Shown here in pieces: positions 1-6,340 of a DNA stretch of 6,489 nucleotides; the stretch's first letter is position 1; every line of letters begins with the position of its first letter. This DNA comes from Leucobacter sp. (GTDB taxonomy: Bacteria > Actinomycetota > Actinomycetes > Actinomycetales > Microbacteriaceae): contig JAPSIU010000164.1 in the NCBI GenBank assembly GCA_031178565.1, forward strand, positions 1 to 6,489, read 5' to 3'. The position numbers and the translations under genes are program-made. Below the pieces are notes generated by a model that searched no databases, was not told the DNA's origin, and saw only the letters and a list, made by a program, of their open reading frames with translations.

Positions 1-1
1 G

Positions 2-166
2 CCCGGGTACGGGGAGTTCATCTTCACGGGGCTCGCGCGGGTCGGCACTCCAGTGGCGATCGACCTCGTGCTCGCCGGGACGCTCGGCGTGGTCGTCCTC
101 GCCATCCTGTTCGACGCGCTCTTCTATGCGATGCGCCGACTGACAACCTCGAAGGGGATCCGATGA
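2..166 (+). CDS. ABC transporter permease, osmoprotectant type, C-terminal end only
   Basis: This is the last 54 codons of a gene that begins before the window. The visible peptide starts PGYGEFIFTGLARVG and continues into a hydrophobic helix (about residues 19-45 of the fragment, rich in V, L, A, I), then ends in a short basic tail (MRRLTTSKGIR). The glycine-rich loop followed by a final transmembrane helix is how OpuCB/YehW-type inner-membrane permeases of betaine/choline importers end. Its stop codon TGA (164-166) overlaps the ATG of the ATPase gene in an ATGA junction, which points to translational coupling in one operon. Together with the second permease it would form the channel. The family assignment rests mainly on the neighbours, because the EAA loop and most helices lie outside the window. 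Confidence 0.85.
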   Translation, partial: PGYGEFIFTGLARVGTPVAIDLVLAGTLGVVVLAILFDALFYAMRRLTTSKGIR

Positions 167-1353
167 CCGACACGCAGACGCAAGACGACCGGGTCATGAT
201 CCGGCTCGAGGGGCTCACGAAGCGCTACCCCGGCCAGAGCCGCGACGCCGTCGAATCGCTGGATCTCGAGATCCACGAGGGAGAGATCGTCGTCTTCGTC
301 GGCCCCTCCGGGTGCGGCAAGACGACGACCATGAAGATGATCAACCGAATCATCGAACCCAGTTCCGGCCGCATCCTGCTCGACGGCGAGGACGTGACCC
401 GCGCGAACCCCGATGAGCTGCGCCGCCGCATCGGCTACGTGATCCAGCAGATCGGCCTCTTCCCCCATCTGACGATCGGCGAGAACATCGCAACGGTCCC
501 GAGGCTGCTCGGTTGGAGCAAGGATCGGATCCGGGCACGCGTCGATGAGCTGCTCAGCATGGTCGGCATGCCGCCGGAGGAGTATCGGGATCGGTATCCC
601 AAGCAGCTGTCCGGCGGGCAGCAGCAGCGCATCGGGGTCGCCCGGGCGCTCGGCGCGGATCCCGCGGTGCTGCTCATGGACGAGCCGTTCGGCGCGATCG
701 ACCCGATCACGAGGGACCGCCTCCAGAACGAGCTGCTCCGCCTGCAGTCGGAGATGCGCAAGACCATCGTCTTCGTCACTCACGACATCGACGAGGCGAT
801 CAAACTCGGCGACCGGATCGCGATCCTGCAGGAAGGATCTCGAATCGCCCAGTACGACACCCCCGAGCGCATCCTGACCGAGCCGGCGAACGACTTCGTC
901 GCCGACTTCATCGGCCGGGGCGCCTCCCTCAAGCGGTTGGGGCTCACGCGGGTGTCCGACGTCGCGCTGCGGGAGTGGCCGACGGTCGCGTTCGACACGA
1001 CCTCCGAGGACGCCCTCGAGCTGCTGCGCCGCGTGCCCGAGAGCGCGCTGCTCGTGCTCGACCCCGAGGAGCGTCCATCGCGCTGGCTCGTCGCTCGCGA
1101 CCTGCGCGAGGCCGGGACCCGCCCGCTCTCCGAGCTCGGCACCACGGCCGACGACCATCTCGTGCAGCCGAGGGCGACCCTGAGCGATGTGCTGAACGAA
1201 CTCATCACGGCGAGGCACAGCGTCTCGGTCGTCGTGAGCGACGCGGGCGTCTACCAGGGGGTGCTCGACTTCGAGCAGATTCACGAGGCGATCCGCGACA
1301 TGCGGGCGACGGCGGTCGACCGGGTGCGCGAGGATCTCCGGGGAGCATCGTGA
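163..1353 (+). CDS. ABC transporter ATP-binding protein with CBS domains (OpuCA/OsmV/YehX-like)
   Basis: Cytoplasmic ATPase, 396 residues, that powers a glycine betaine/carnitine/choline-type importer. All nucleotide-binding motifs are intact: Walker A GPSGCGKTT (47-55), Q-loop Gln95, signature LSGGQQQR (149-156), Walker B LLMDEP with Asp173 and Glu174, and switch His207 in FVTHD. The segment after about residue 255 looks like the tandem CBS region of OpuCA-type ATPases (about 265-380, ending in a SVSVVVSD...YQGVLDFEQI unit). In this family such domains can sense ionic strength or cyclic dinucleotides, but sensing here is an inference. The ATG is preceded by AAGGGG at 152-157 with a 5-base spacer. 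The gene overlaps the upstream permease stop by 4 bases, and its TGA overlaps the next permease's GTG. The length is normal for the family. The transported solute cannot be read from this subunit. Confidence 0.95.
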   Translation: MTDTQTQDDRVMIRLEGLTKRYPGQSRDAVESLDLEIHEGEIVVFVGPSGCGKTTTMKMINRIIEPSSGRILLDGEDVTRANPDELRRRIGYVIQQIGLFPHLTIGENIATVPRLLGWSKDRIRARVDELLSMVGMPPEEYRDRYPKQLSGGQQQRIGVARALGADPAVLLMDEPFGAIDPITRDRLQNELLRLQSEMRKTIVFVTHDIDEAIKLGDRIAILQEGSRIAQYDTPERILTEPANDFVADFIGRGASLKRLGLTRVSDVALREWPTVAFDTTSEDALELLRRVPESALLVLDPEERPSRWLVARDLREAGTRPLSELGTTADDHLVQPRATLSDVLNELITARHSVSVVVSDAGVYQGVLDFEQIHEAIRDMRATAVDRVREDLRGAS

Positions 1354-2153
1354 GCGACGCGACCACCGCTACCGCGGCCGTCGCCGTCGCCGCAGCGTCT
1401 CCCGCGGCGGCGGCCGGTGATCCGCGTCGGCGGGGAATCGGCCGCTACGTGACGATGCCGCTCGTCCTCGCGGCCGTCTGTCTCGCCCTCTTCCTCTACG
1501 TCTCGAACCAGGATCTCGACACCATCGAAGCCCGCGCGCTCGCTCCGGCGCGGCTCAGCGCCGCGGTCTGGCAGCACGTCCTGCTCGCGGCCGTCTCGAC
1601 CGCGTTCACACTGCTCATCGCCGTCCCGCTCGGCATCCTGCTGAGCCGGCCGTTCGCGAGAAGCTTCCGCCCCTACCTGATCACGCTGCTGACGCTCGGC
1701 CAGGCCGTGCCGACGATCGCCATCCTCGTGCTGCTCGCGGTCGCCTTCCTGTTCCTCGGATTCAACGCAGCGATCGTCGGGCTCACGGCGTACGCGATCG
1801 TGCCCGTGCTGCTCAATACGATCGTCGGCTTGGAGCAGGTCGACCGCTCGGTGCTCGAGGCCGGTCGCGGCATGGGGATGTCGAAGCTCACGGTGCTGCG
1901 CCGCATCGAACTCCCGCTCGCCGTGCCGGTCATCCTCGCCGGGATCCGCACCGCGCTCGTCATCAACGTCGGCACCGCCACGCTCGTGACCTACATCAAC
2001 GCCGGGGGCCTCGGCGACATCATCGTCGCCGGCCTCTCGACCAACCGGTTCATCGTGCAGCTCGTCGGAGCGGTGCTGACCGCAGTGCTCGCCCTGCTGA
2101 TCGACTACATCGCGAGCCTCGCCGAGGACGTCCTGCGCCCCCGCGGCCTGTGA
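1350..2153 (+). CDS. ABC transporter permease, osmoprotectant type (OpuCB/OsmW/YehY-like)
   Basis: Inner-membrane permease of 267 residues, the second channel subunit of the importer. The start is taken as GTG at 1350 because it overlaps the ATPase stop (GTGA) and has GGGAG at 1341-1345 just upstream; the reading frame stays open further upstream, but only as a shadow inside the ATPase gene. After an alanine-rich, basic N-terminus (about 1-32) there are hydrophobic segments near residues 36-52, 78-99, 108-137, 140-160, 190-215 and 234-256. The EAA cytoplasmic loop that docks on the ATPase is clear (EAGRGMGMSKL at 170-180, followed by LRRIELPLAVP). The INAGGLGDIIVAGL stretch (216-229) corresponds to the glycine-rich loop typical of betaine/choline permeases. 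The Ala-rich leader of about 20 residues is longer than usual; a later start such as Met36 would remove part of the first helix and looks less likely. Confidence 0.93.
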   Translation: MSDATTATAAVAVAAASPAAAAGDPRRRGIGRYVTMPLVLAAVCLALFLYVSNQDLDTIEARALAPARLSAAVWQHVLLAAVSTAFTLLIAVPLGILLSRPFARSFRPYLITLLTLGQAVPTIAILVLLAVAFLFLGFNAAIVGLTAYAIVPVLLNTIVGLEQVDRSVLEAGRGMGMSKLTVLRRIELPLAVPVILAGIRTALVINVGTATLVTYINAGGLGDIIVAGLSTNRFIVQLVGAVLTAVLALLIDYIASLAEDVLRPRGL

Positions 2154-2192
2154 GCCGGTGGGAGCTCGCGCCAGACCATTCACCCGACTACC

Positions 2193-2200
2193 AGAGGAGA
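2193..2200 (+). promoter_or_regulatory. Ribosome binding site deciding the start of the binding-protein gene
   Basis: AGAGGAGA lies 5 bases before the ATG at 2206. It supports that ATG over the in-frame GTG at 2158, which would add 16 residues ahead of the signal peptide and spoil its charged N-terminus. In this operon only the lipoprotein gene has a purine-rich site this long and no overlap with the gene before it. That fits the common pattern in which the binding protein is made in excess over the membrane subunits. Confidence 0.8.
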
Positions 2201-2205
2201 ACACG

Positions 2206-3144
2206 ATGAAGACATCGCCCAAGACCATGGCCGCGCTCGCGGCGGGCGGACTCGGCCTCATGCTCGCTCTCACGGCCTGCAGCGGAGGATCCGGAGGCGG
2301 CGCCACGGGCGACGGAGAGCTCTCGGGGGCGAGCATCACGGTCGGCTCGAAGGAGTTCACCGAGTCCCACATCCTCTCTCAGATCGCCGCGGTCGCCCTG
2401 GAGAACGCCGGCGCCGACATCACCGACCAGACCGGCATCTCGGGCAGCGCCACGGTGCGCGAGGCGCTCGAGACCGGCGAGATCGACCTGTACTGGGACT
2501 ACACCGGCACCGCCTGGGTCAACATCCTCGGCAACACGACGGAGAACCTGCCGGAGGATCTGTACGGAGCCGTGGTCGAGGCCGACGCGGAGAACGGCAT
2601 CGCGTGGCTCGAGCCCGCCAACTTCGAGAACGCCTACCGGGTCGCCGTGAAGAGCGACTTCGCGGCCGAGCACGACCTCGCCTCGATGAGCGACGCGGCG
2701 GCCTTCATCCAGGAGAACCCCGACGAGGCGAGCATCTGCGCCGCGAGCGAGTTCATCAACCGCGACGACGGTCTGCCGGGTCTCGAAGAGGCCTACGGGA
2801 TCGAGTTCACGCCCGTGGTCGAGCTCGACCTGAACCTCGTCTACACCCAGGTCGGCGAGTCCTGCAACTTCGGCGAGGTGTTCTCGACCGACGCGCGGAT
2901 CATCTCCAACGACCTGACGGTCCTCGAGGACGATCAGAGCTTCTTCGTCGAGTACGCGGGCCTCGTCACCCTGCGCCAGGAGACCCTCGACGAGCACCCG
3001 GCGATCGCCGAGATCCTCGCACCGATCAGCGAGGCGCTCACCAACGAGGTGATGACGGAGCTCAACGGCCGGGTCGACAACGACGGCGAGGATCCCCGCG
3101 ACGTCGCCGAGGAGTGGCTGCAGGAGCAGGGCCTCATCGGCTGA
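2206..3144 (+). CDS. Osmoprotectant-type ABC transporter substrate-binding lipoprotein (OpuCC/YehZ-like)
   Basis: Extracytoplasmic solute receptor of 312 residues, anchored to the outer face of the membrane by a lipid. The signal peptide has a Lys-containing N-terminus, a hydrophobic core and lipobox LTAC with lipidated Cys25, followed by a Gly/Ser linker. The mature part is an OpuAC-type periplasmic-binding fold: ITVGSKEFTES (44-54), the ligand-region motif LYWDYTGTAW (95-104), a hinge-like stretch near DLNLVYTQV (208-216) and FSTDARI (226-232). Cys178 and Cys220 are the only cysteines in the mature protein after Cys25 and could form a disulphide. The aromatic-rich motif is consistent with cation-pi binding of a quaternary amine such as glycine betaine, choline or carnitine. 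Related proteins also bind ergothioneine or bile acids, so the ligand is unproven. The gene lies 52 bases after the second permease and is the last of the transporter operon. Confidence 0.93.
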   Translation: MKTSPKTMAALAAGGLGLMLALTACSGGSGGGATGDGELSGASITVGSKEFTESHILSQIAAVALENAGADITDQTGISGSATVREALETGEIDLYWDYTGTAWVNILGNTTENLPEDLYGAVVEADAENGIAWLEPANFENAYRVAVKSDFAAEHDLASMSDAAAFIQENPDEASICAASEFINRDDGLPGLEEAYGIEFTPVVELDLNLVYTQVGESCNFGEVFSTDARIISNDLTVLEDDQSFFVEYAGLVTLRQETLDEHPAIAEILAPISEALTNEVMTELNGRVDNDGEDPRDVAEEWLQEQGLIG

Positions 3145-3154
3145 CGCCCTCTCG

Positions 3155-3190
3155 GGGCTGGAGGGGCTGAACGGGCTGGATAGGCTTGAG
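3155..3190 (+). repeat. Four imperfect 9-bp tandem repeats
   Basis: Four consecutive 9-base units fill most of the 48-base gap between the lipoprotein stop and the hydrolase start: GGGCTGGAG, GGGCTGAAC, GGGCTGGAT and AGGCTTGAG. The core is (G/A)GGCT(G/T)(G/A)A. The last two units carry the candidate -10 box of the next gene. This could be a degenerate tandem duplication, a set of binding half-sites about one helical turn apart, or chance in G-rich sequence. I cannot name a regulator for it. Confidence 0.5.
3181..3186 (+). promoter_or_regulatory. Candidate -10 box of a leaderless promoter for the SGNH hydrolase gene
   Basis: TAGGCT matches the actinobacterial -10 pattern TAnnnT and ends 6 bases before the GTG at 3193. 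That places a transcription start at or near the first base of the start codon, giving a leaderless mRNA. No good -35 element (TTGACA-like) is visible about 17 bases upstream. The gene has no well-placed ribosome binding site: GAGAGG sits only 2 bases before the ATG at 3196 and runs into the GTG. This is a reading of the sequence only. Confidence 0.5.
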
Positions 3191-3192
3191 AG

Positions 3193-3975
3193 GTGATGCC
3201 ATCCAGCCCTGCAGTGAACGGTTTCCGCGCGCTCGCGCTCTCCGGCGCCGCCGGCGTGGCACGCCGGCTCGGCTGGGACGGCGTGTACGCGCGGACGAAT
3301 CGTCCGCTCATGGAGCTCGCCGAGATGCAGCCGGTGACGGCGCAGTGGTGGCGCGAGCGGCGCAAGACCCGCGGCGATTTCTTCTACCTCGCGCTCGGCG
3401 ACTCGACCGCGCAGGGAATCGGGGCGAGCAGTCCCGGCCGAAGCTATGTCGGCCAGCTCGCAACCCGGATCGAGGAGCATCTCGGCGCGCCGCCGCGTGT
3501 CGTCAACCTCGCGGTGTCGGGGGCGACCACCCACCTCTGCGCACGCGACCAGCTCCCCCGCGCCGAGCGATACCTCGAGAAGCATCCCGATCTCGTCACC
3601 GTCGCGATCGGCGCGAACGACATCGCCGCGTGGAACCCCGTCGCCTTCCACCGCAACCTGAGCCGCATCCTCGGCGCGCTTCCCGACCACACCATCGTGG
3701 GCGAGGTCCCGTGCTTCCATCTCCCCTGGAACGAGCGCAGGGTGACTGAGGCCAACCGGATGCTCCACCTCATCGCCGCGGGTCGGGGGCTGCGCGTCGT
3801 GCCGCTGCACGCGGCGACGCGGTCCCGGGGCGTACGCGGCGTGCTCACCGAGTTCGCCCAGGACGCTTTCCATCCGAACGATCGGGGTTATGAGGTGTGG
3901 GCCGACGCGTTCTGGCCGTTCGTGCGCGAACGGGTGGACGCGGTGCGCAAGGTCCCCGAGCCGATCACTCCGTGA
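3193..3975 (+). CDS. SGNH/GDSL-family hydrolase (lipase/esterase type)
   Basis: Serine hydrolase of 260 residues that probably cleaves ester bonds (lysophospholipase, acyl ester or acetyl ester); the substrate is not evident. The four SGNH blocks are present in order: GDS at 69-71 with nucleophile Ser71, block II Gly110 in AVSGAT, block III GAND with Asn142, and block V DAFH with Asp224 and His227. There is no convincing signal peptide: the N-terminus (FRALALSGAAGVARRLGW) is only weakly hydrophobic, so a cytoplasmic or membrane-adjacent location is more likely. The start is GTG 3193 or the adjacent ATG 3196; GTG is chosen because it lies exactly 6 bases after a TAnnnT box. The last 11 bases overlap the end of the convergent flavoprotein gene. 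It lies 48 bases after the transporter operon and is likely transcribed from its own promoter. Confidence 0.92.
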   Translation: MMPSSPAVNGFRALALSGAAGVARRLGWDGVYARTNRPLMELAEMQPVTAQWWRERRKTRGDFFYLALGDSTAQGIGASSPGRSYVGQLATRIEEHLGAPPRVVNLAVSGATTHLCARDQLPRAERYLEKHPDLVTVAIGANDIAAWNPVAFHRNLSRILGALPDHTIVGEVPCFHLPWNERRVTEANRMLHLIAAGRGLRVVPLHAATRSRGVRGVLTEFAQDAFHPNDRGYEVWADAFWPFVRERVDAVRKVPEPITP

Positions 3976-5224
3976 GCGAGCCTCGAACGGTCTCCGCGAG
4001 CGCACGGGAGCTCGACGGGTGGAAGAGGCCCGCGAGCACGTCGCGGGTGAGGCGGGCGAGCTCGGAGTCGGCCTGGTATCCGCGGGATCCGGTGAGCCGC
4101 ATCGCGACGTCCACGGCCCCTCGCGCCTCGTCGCACACCCGGTTGCGCACTGCGGCGAGCGCGAGGAACCAGTCGTCGCGATCCCGTCGCTCGTCGATGT
4201 CCCGGGCGAGGATCGTGAGGGCGTCCAGCGAGGCGCGATGCTCGAGCACCGCCGCGGTCAGACGGGACGCGGTGTCGGGATCGTCGAGCCGGATCCCCTC
4301 CGCGCGCTCCGCGCCGATCGCGCCGCCCGGACGGTTCGCGGCCCGTCGTGCGAGTTCGATCGCCCTGTCGGCGATTCCCGCGTACACGGACGCCGTCAGG
4401 ATCGAGAACGAGGAGAAGATCGCGAGCACGAGCGGATCCGATCCGTCGTAGGGCGCGAAACGCGCCGCGATATCGGTCTCTTCGAGCCGAACCCCTTCGA
4501 GACGTGTGGTCCAGCTCTGCGTCGCCCGCATGCCGAGCGGGTTCCAGACTCCCGGGTGCTCGATGCGCCCCGCCGCCAGTCCCTCCGACGCCGCCTCCGG
4601 GGAACGCACGCCCGCGGCCCCGCGCCGCACGAAGCCGAACACGAGTTCGGCCTCTTCGTCCTCGGTCCGAGGACCAGCGGCGCCGGTGGCGGTCGCGGAA
4701 CGCGACGCGGTCGCATCCGGACGACCGACGCGCGCGTGCAGGCCCAGCCTCGTCCACACCGGCGAGAGCGTCGTGAACACCTTGACGCCGGAGATCAGAA
4801 AACCGTCGCCGTCGCGGTCGGCGCGCGAGTGCGAGTCCATCAGCACCGCGTCGTTGTCCGGCTCCGATATCCCGAACGCGAACACCTCACCGGCTGCGGC
4901 GTCCCGCAGCACCCAGTCGAGCGTCCCGATCCCCCGTTCGTGCAGGAAGCGCGCGACCTGCACCCACACGAGGTGCATGTTGACGCCGAGCGCGGTGGCC
5001 GGGGCGCACGCCGCGAGTCGGCGCTGGGCCGACACGAGCTGCTCGAGTCCCAGTCCGGCTCCGCCGACGTCCGCCGGAACGGGCGCCGCGAGATAGCCGC
5101 TCGCGCGCAGCTCCTCGAAGTCCTCGGCGAAGAAGCGGTTCTCCGCGTCGTACCCCGCCGCCCGCCCGCGGAACCGCTCGAGCATCGCATCGGGCAGCAG
5201 TCCGTCGACGGTGTTCGCAGTCAC
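3965..5224 (-). CDS. Acyl-CoA dehydrogenase-fold flavoprotein
   Basis: Predicted FAD/FMN enzyme of 419 residues. The order is that of the family: helical N-terminus (about 1-112, with FFAEDFEELRASGYLAAPVP), beta middle domain (113-250, with AFGISEPDNDAV at 116-127, ISGVKVFTT at 144-152 and WNPLGMRATQSW at 227-238), and C-terminal helical bundle (260-415, with TGSRGYQADSELARLTRDVLAG at 378-399). Where classical members carry YEGT-type residues with the catalytic Glu, this protein reads FHPSS (401-405). That resembles the group with a type-2 C-terminal domain, which includes flavin monooxygenases such as DszC, so oxygenation rather than beta-oxidation is possible. Residues about 167-192 form a low-complexity Ala/Thr/Ser then acidic insert in the middle domain. 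The start is GTG 5224, next to GGAGGG and 6 bases after a TACCCT box. It lies 30 bases downstream of the PhoH gene, in the same direction. The substrate is unknown. Confidence 0.88.
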   Translation of the reverse strand: MTANTVDGLLPDAMLERFRGRAAGYDAENRFFAEDFEELRASGYLAAPVPADVGGAGLGLEQLVSAQRRLAACAPATALGVNMHLVWVQVARFLHERGIGTLDWVLRDAAAGEVFAFGISEPDNDAVLMDSHSRADRDGDGFLISGVKVFTTLSPVWTRLGLHARVGRPDATASRSATATGAAGPRTEDEEAELVFGFVRRGAAGVRSPEAASEGLAAGRIEHPGVWNPLGMRATQSWTTRLEGVRLEETDIAARFAPYDGSDPLVLAIFSSFSILTASVYAGIADRAIELARRAANRPGGAIGAERAEGIRLDDPDTASRLTAAVLEHRASLDALTILARDIDERRDRDDWFLALAAVRNRVCDEARGAVDVAMRLTGSRGYQADSELARLTRDVLAGLFHPSSSRALAETVRGSLTE

Positions 5225-5230
5225 CCCTCC

Positions 5231-5236
5231 AGGGTA
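5231..5236 (-). promoter_or_regulatory. Candidate -10 box of a leaderless promoter for the flavoprotein gene
   Basis: On the - strand TACCCT fits TAnnnT and is followed by 6 bases (GGAGGG) and then the GTG start at 5224. The spacing equals that found before the SGNH hydrolase gene. The GGAGGG touches the start codon with no spacer, so it is badly placed as a ribosome binding site for this GTG; a leaderless start explains the arrangement better. The box lies in the 30-base gap after the PhoH gene, so the flavoprotein could be made separately from it. No clear -35 is seen. Confidence 0.5.
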
Positions 5237-5254
5237 GCCCGCGTCCTCGGCGCG

Positions 5255-6340
5255 CTACTCCTCGAGCATCTCGGTCACGAGCGCGGCGATCTCACTGCGC
5301 TCGGATCGGGTGAGCGTCACGTGCCCGAACAGCGAGTGCCCCTTGAGCTTCTCGATGACCGCCGCGATCCCGTCGTAGCGCCCGACCCGCAGGTTGTCCC
5401 GCTGCGCTACGTCGTGCGTGAGCACCACACGCGAGTTCTGGCCGATGCGGCTGAGCATCGTGAGGAGCACACCTCGCTCGAGCGATTGCGCCTCGTCCAC
5501 GATCACAAAAGCATCGTGCAGGGATCGCCCTCGGATGTGCGTGAGCGGCAGCACCTCGATGAGGTCGCGCGCGACCACCTCGTCGAGCACGTTCTCCGAG
5601 ACGATGGAGCCGAGCGTGTCGAACACGGCCTGCGCCCAGGGGTTCATCTTCTCCTGGTGGTCGCCCGGCAGGTAGCCGAGCTCCTGCCCGCCCACCGCGT
5701 ACTGGGGGCGGAAGACCATCACCCGACGATGCTGCCGACGCTCGAGCACCGCCTCGAGTCCGGCCGCGAGCGCGAGCGCCGATTTACCGGTCCCCGCACT
5801 CCCTCCGAGAGAGACGATCCCGACCGAGGTGTCGAGCAGCAGGTCGATCGCGAGGCGCTGCTCGGCGCTGCGACCGGTCACTCCGAAGATCTCGCGATCG
5901 CCGCGCACGAGGCGCAGACTCCGATCCCCGTCGACGCGGCCGAGCGCGGATCCTCTCGGCGACGTCAGGATCAGCCCCGTTCCGTACGGGACCCGCGCGA
6001 CCTCGTCGACCTCGTCGAGGCGTTCGTCCTCCCAGAGCCGCCGCATCCGCTCCTCGTCGAGTTCCAGGGTGTCGGTTCCCGAGTAGCTGTCGTCGCGCGC
6101 GAGTTCGGCGCGGTACTCCTCGGAGCCGAGCCCGATCGCTGCGGCCTTGAGGCGCATCGGAAGATCCTTCGACACGACGGTCACATCGAGGCCCTCGGCT
6201 GCCAGGTTCTGGGCGACCGCGAGAATGCGGGTGTCGCTGTCGCCCAGCCGCATCCCCGAGGGCAGCGCCTCGACGCTCCCATGATTGAGCTCGACGCGAA
6301 GGGTGCCGCCGCGCTCGCCGACGGGGACCGGGAGGTCCCG
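5255..6340 (-). CDS. PhoH2-type PIN-PhoH ATPase, 5'-truncated (YlaK-like)
   Basis: This is the body of a PhoH-family protein in which a PIN ribonuclease domain is joined to an RNA-helicase-like PhoH ATPase. Counting from the only in-frame Met (6253), the ATPase shows Walker A GSAGTGKS (151-158) and Walker B VIVDEAQ (Asp253, Glu254), then the conserved LTHDVAQRDNLRVGR (278-292), and ends normally at MLEE. Residues 1-37 are the tail of the PIN domain, with acidic residues in GDSD (4-7) and VSKD (27-30). Family similarity continues upstream of Met6253 to about 6335 (PVPVGERGGTLRVELNH and on), so that Met is internal and not the true start. No ATG, GTG or TTG precedes it before a stop at 6368-6370. 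Most of the PIN domain (roughly 100 residues, including the first acidic residues) is missing. The cause is a break in the sequence near 6335-6343, so it may be intact in the organism. Confidence 0.9.
   Translation of the reverse strand, partial: RDLPVPVGERGGTLRVELNHGSVEALPSGMRLGDSDTRILAVAQNLAAEGLDVTVVSKDLPMRLKAAAIGLGSEEYRAELARDDSYSGTDTLELDEERMRRLWEDERLDEVDEVARVPYGTGLILTSPRGSALGRVDGDRSLRLVRGDREIFGVTGRSAEQRLAIDLLLDTSVGIVSLGGSAGTGKSALALAAGLEAVLERRQHRRVMVFRPQYAVGGQELGYLPGDHQEKMNPWAQAVFDTLGSIVSENVLDEVVARDLIEVLPLTHIRGRSLHDAFVIVDEAQSLERGVLLTMLSRIGQNSRVVLTHDVAQRDNLRVGRYDGIAAVIEKLKGHSLFGHVTLTRSERSEIAALVTEMLEE

Noticed and set aside
742..750. Short match between the ATPase gene (CTGCAGTCG) and the window end (about 6448-6456)
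   Set aside because: It is under a dozen bases in G+C-rich sequence and is expected by chance; it does not explain the junction.
124..1284. - strand open frame of 386 codons opposite the ATPase gene
   Set aside because: The + strand carries every ABC ATPase motif in order; the opposite frame shows none and is a high-GC artefact.
1362..1416. Alanine-rich coding run at the permease N-terminus as a repeat element
   Set aside because: GCG/GCC/GTC codon runs in high-GC coding DNA give this pattern; there is no regular unit.
3146..3165. Possible terminator after the binding-protein gene (GCCC/GGGC or CCCTC/GAGGG stems)
   Set aside because: Stems are only 4-5 bp with no following T run, and they overlap the tandem repeat. 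This is not enough to call a terminator.
3965..3975. 11-base tail-to-tail overlap of the hydrolase and flavoprotein genes as a regulatory device
   Set aside because: Short convergent overlaps are common in compact genomes. No terminator or other structure there suggests a special role.
2188..4005. Long - strand open frame of 605 codons
   Set aside because: It is antisense to the binding protein and the SGNH hydrolase, both of which have clear motifs. Its composition (Arg, Glu, His, Gly repeats) is that of a shadow frame.
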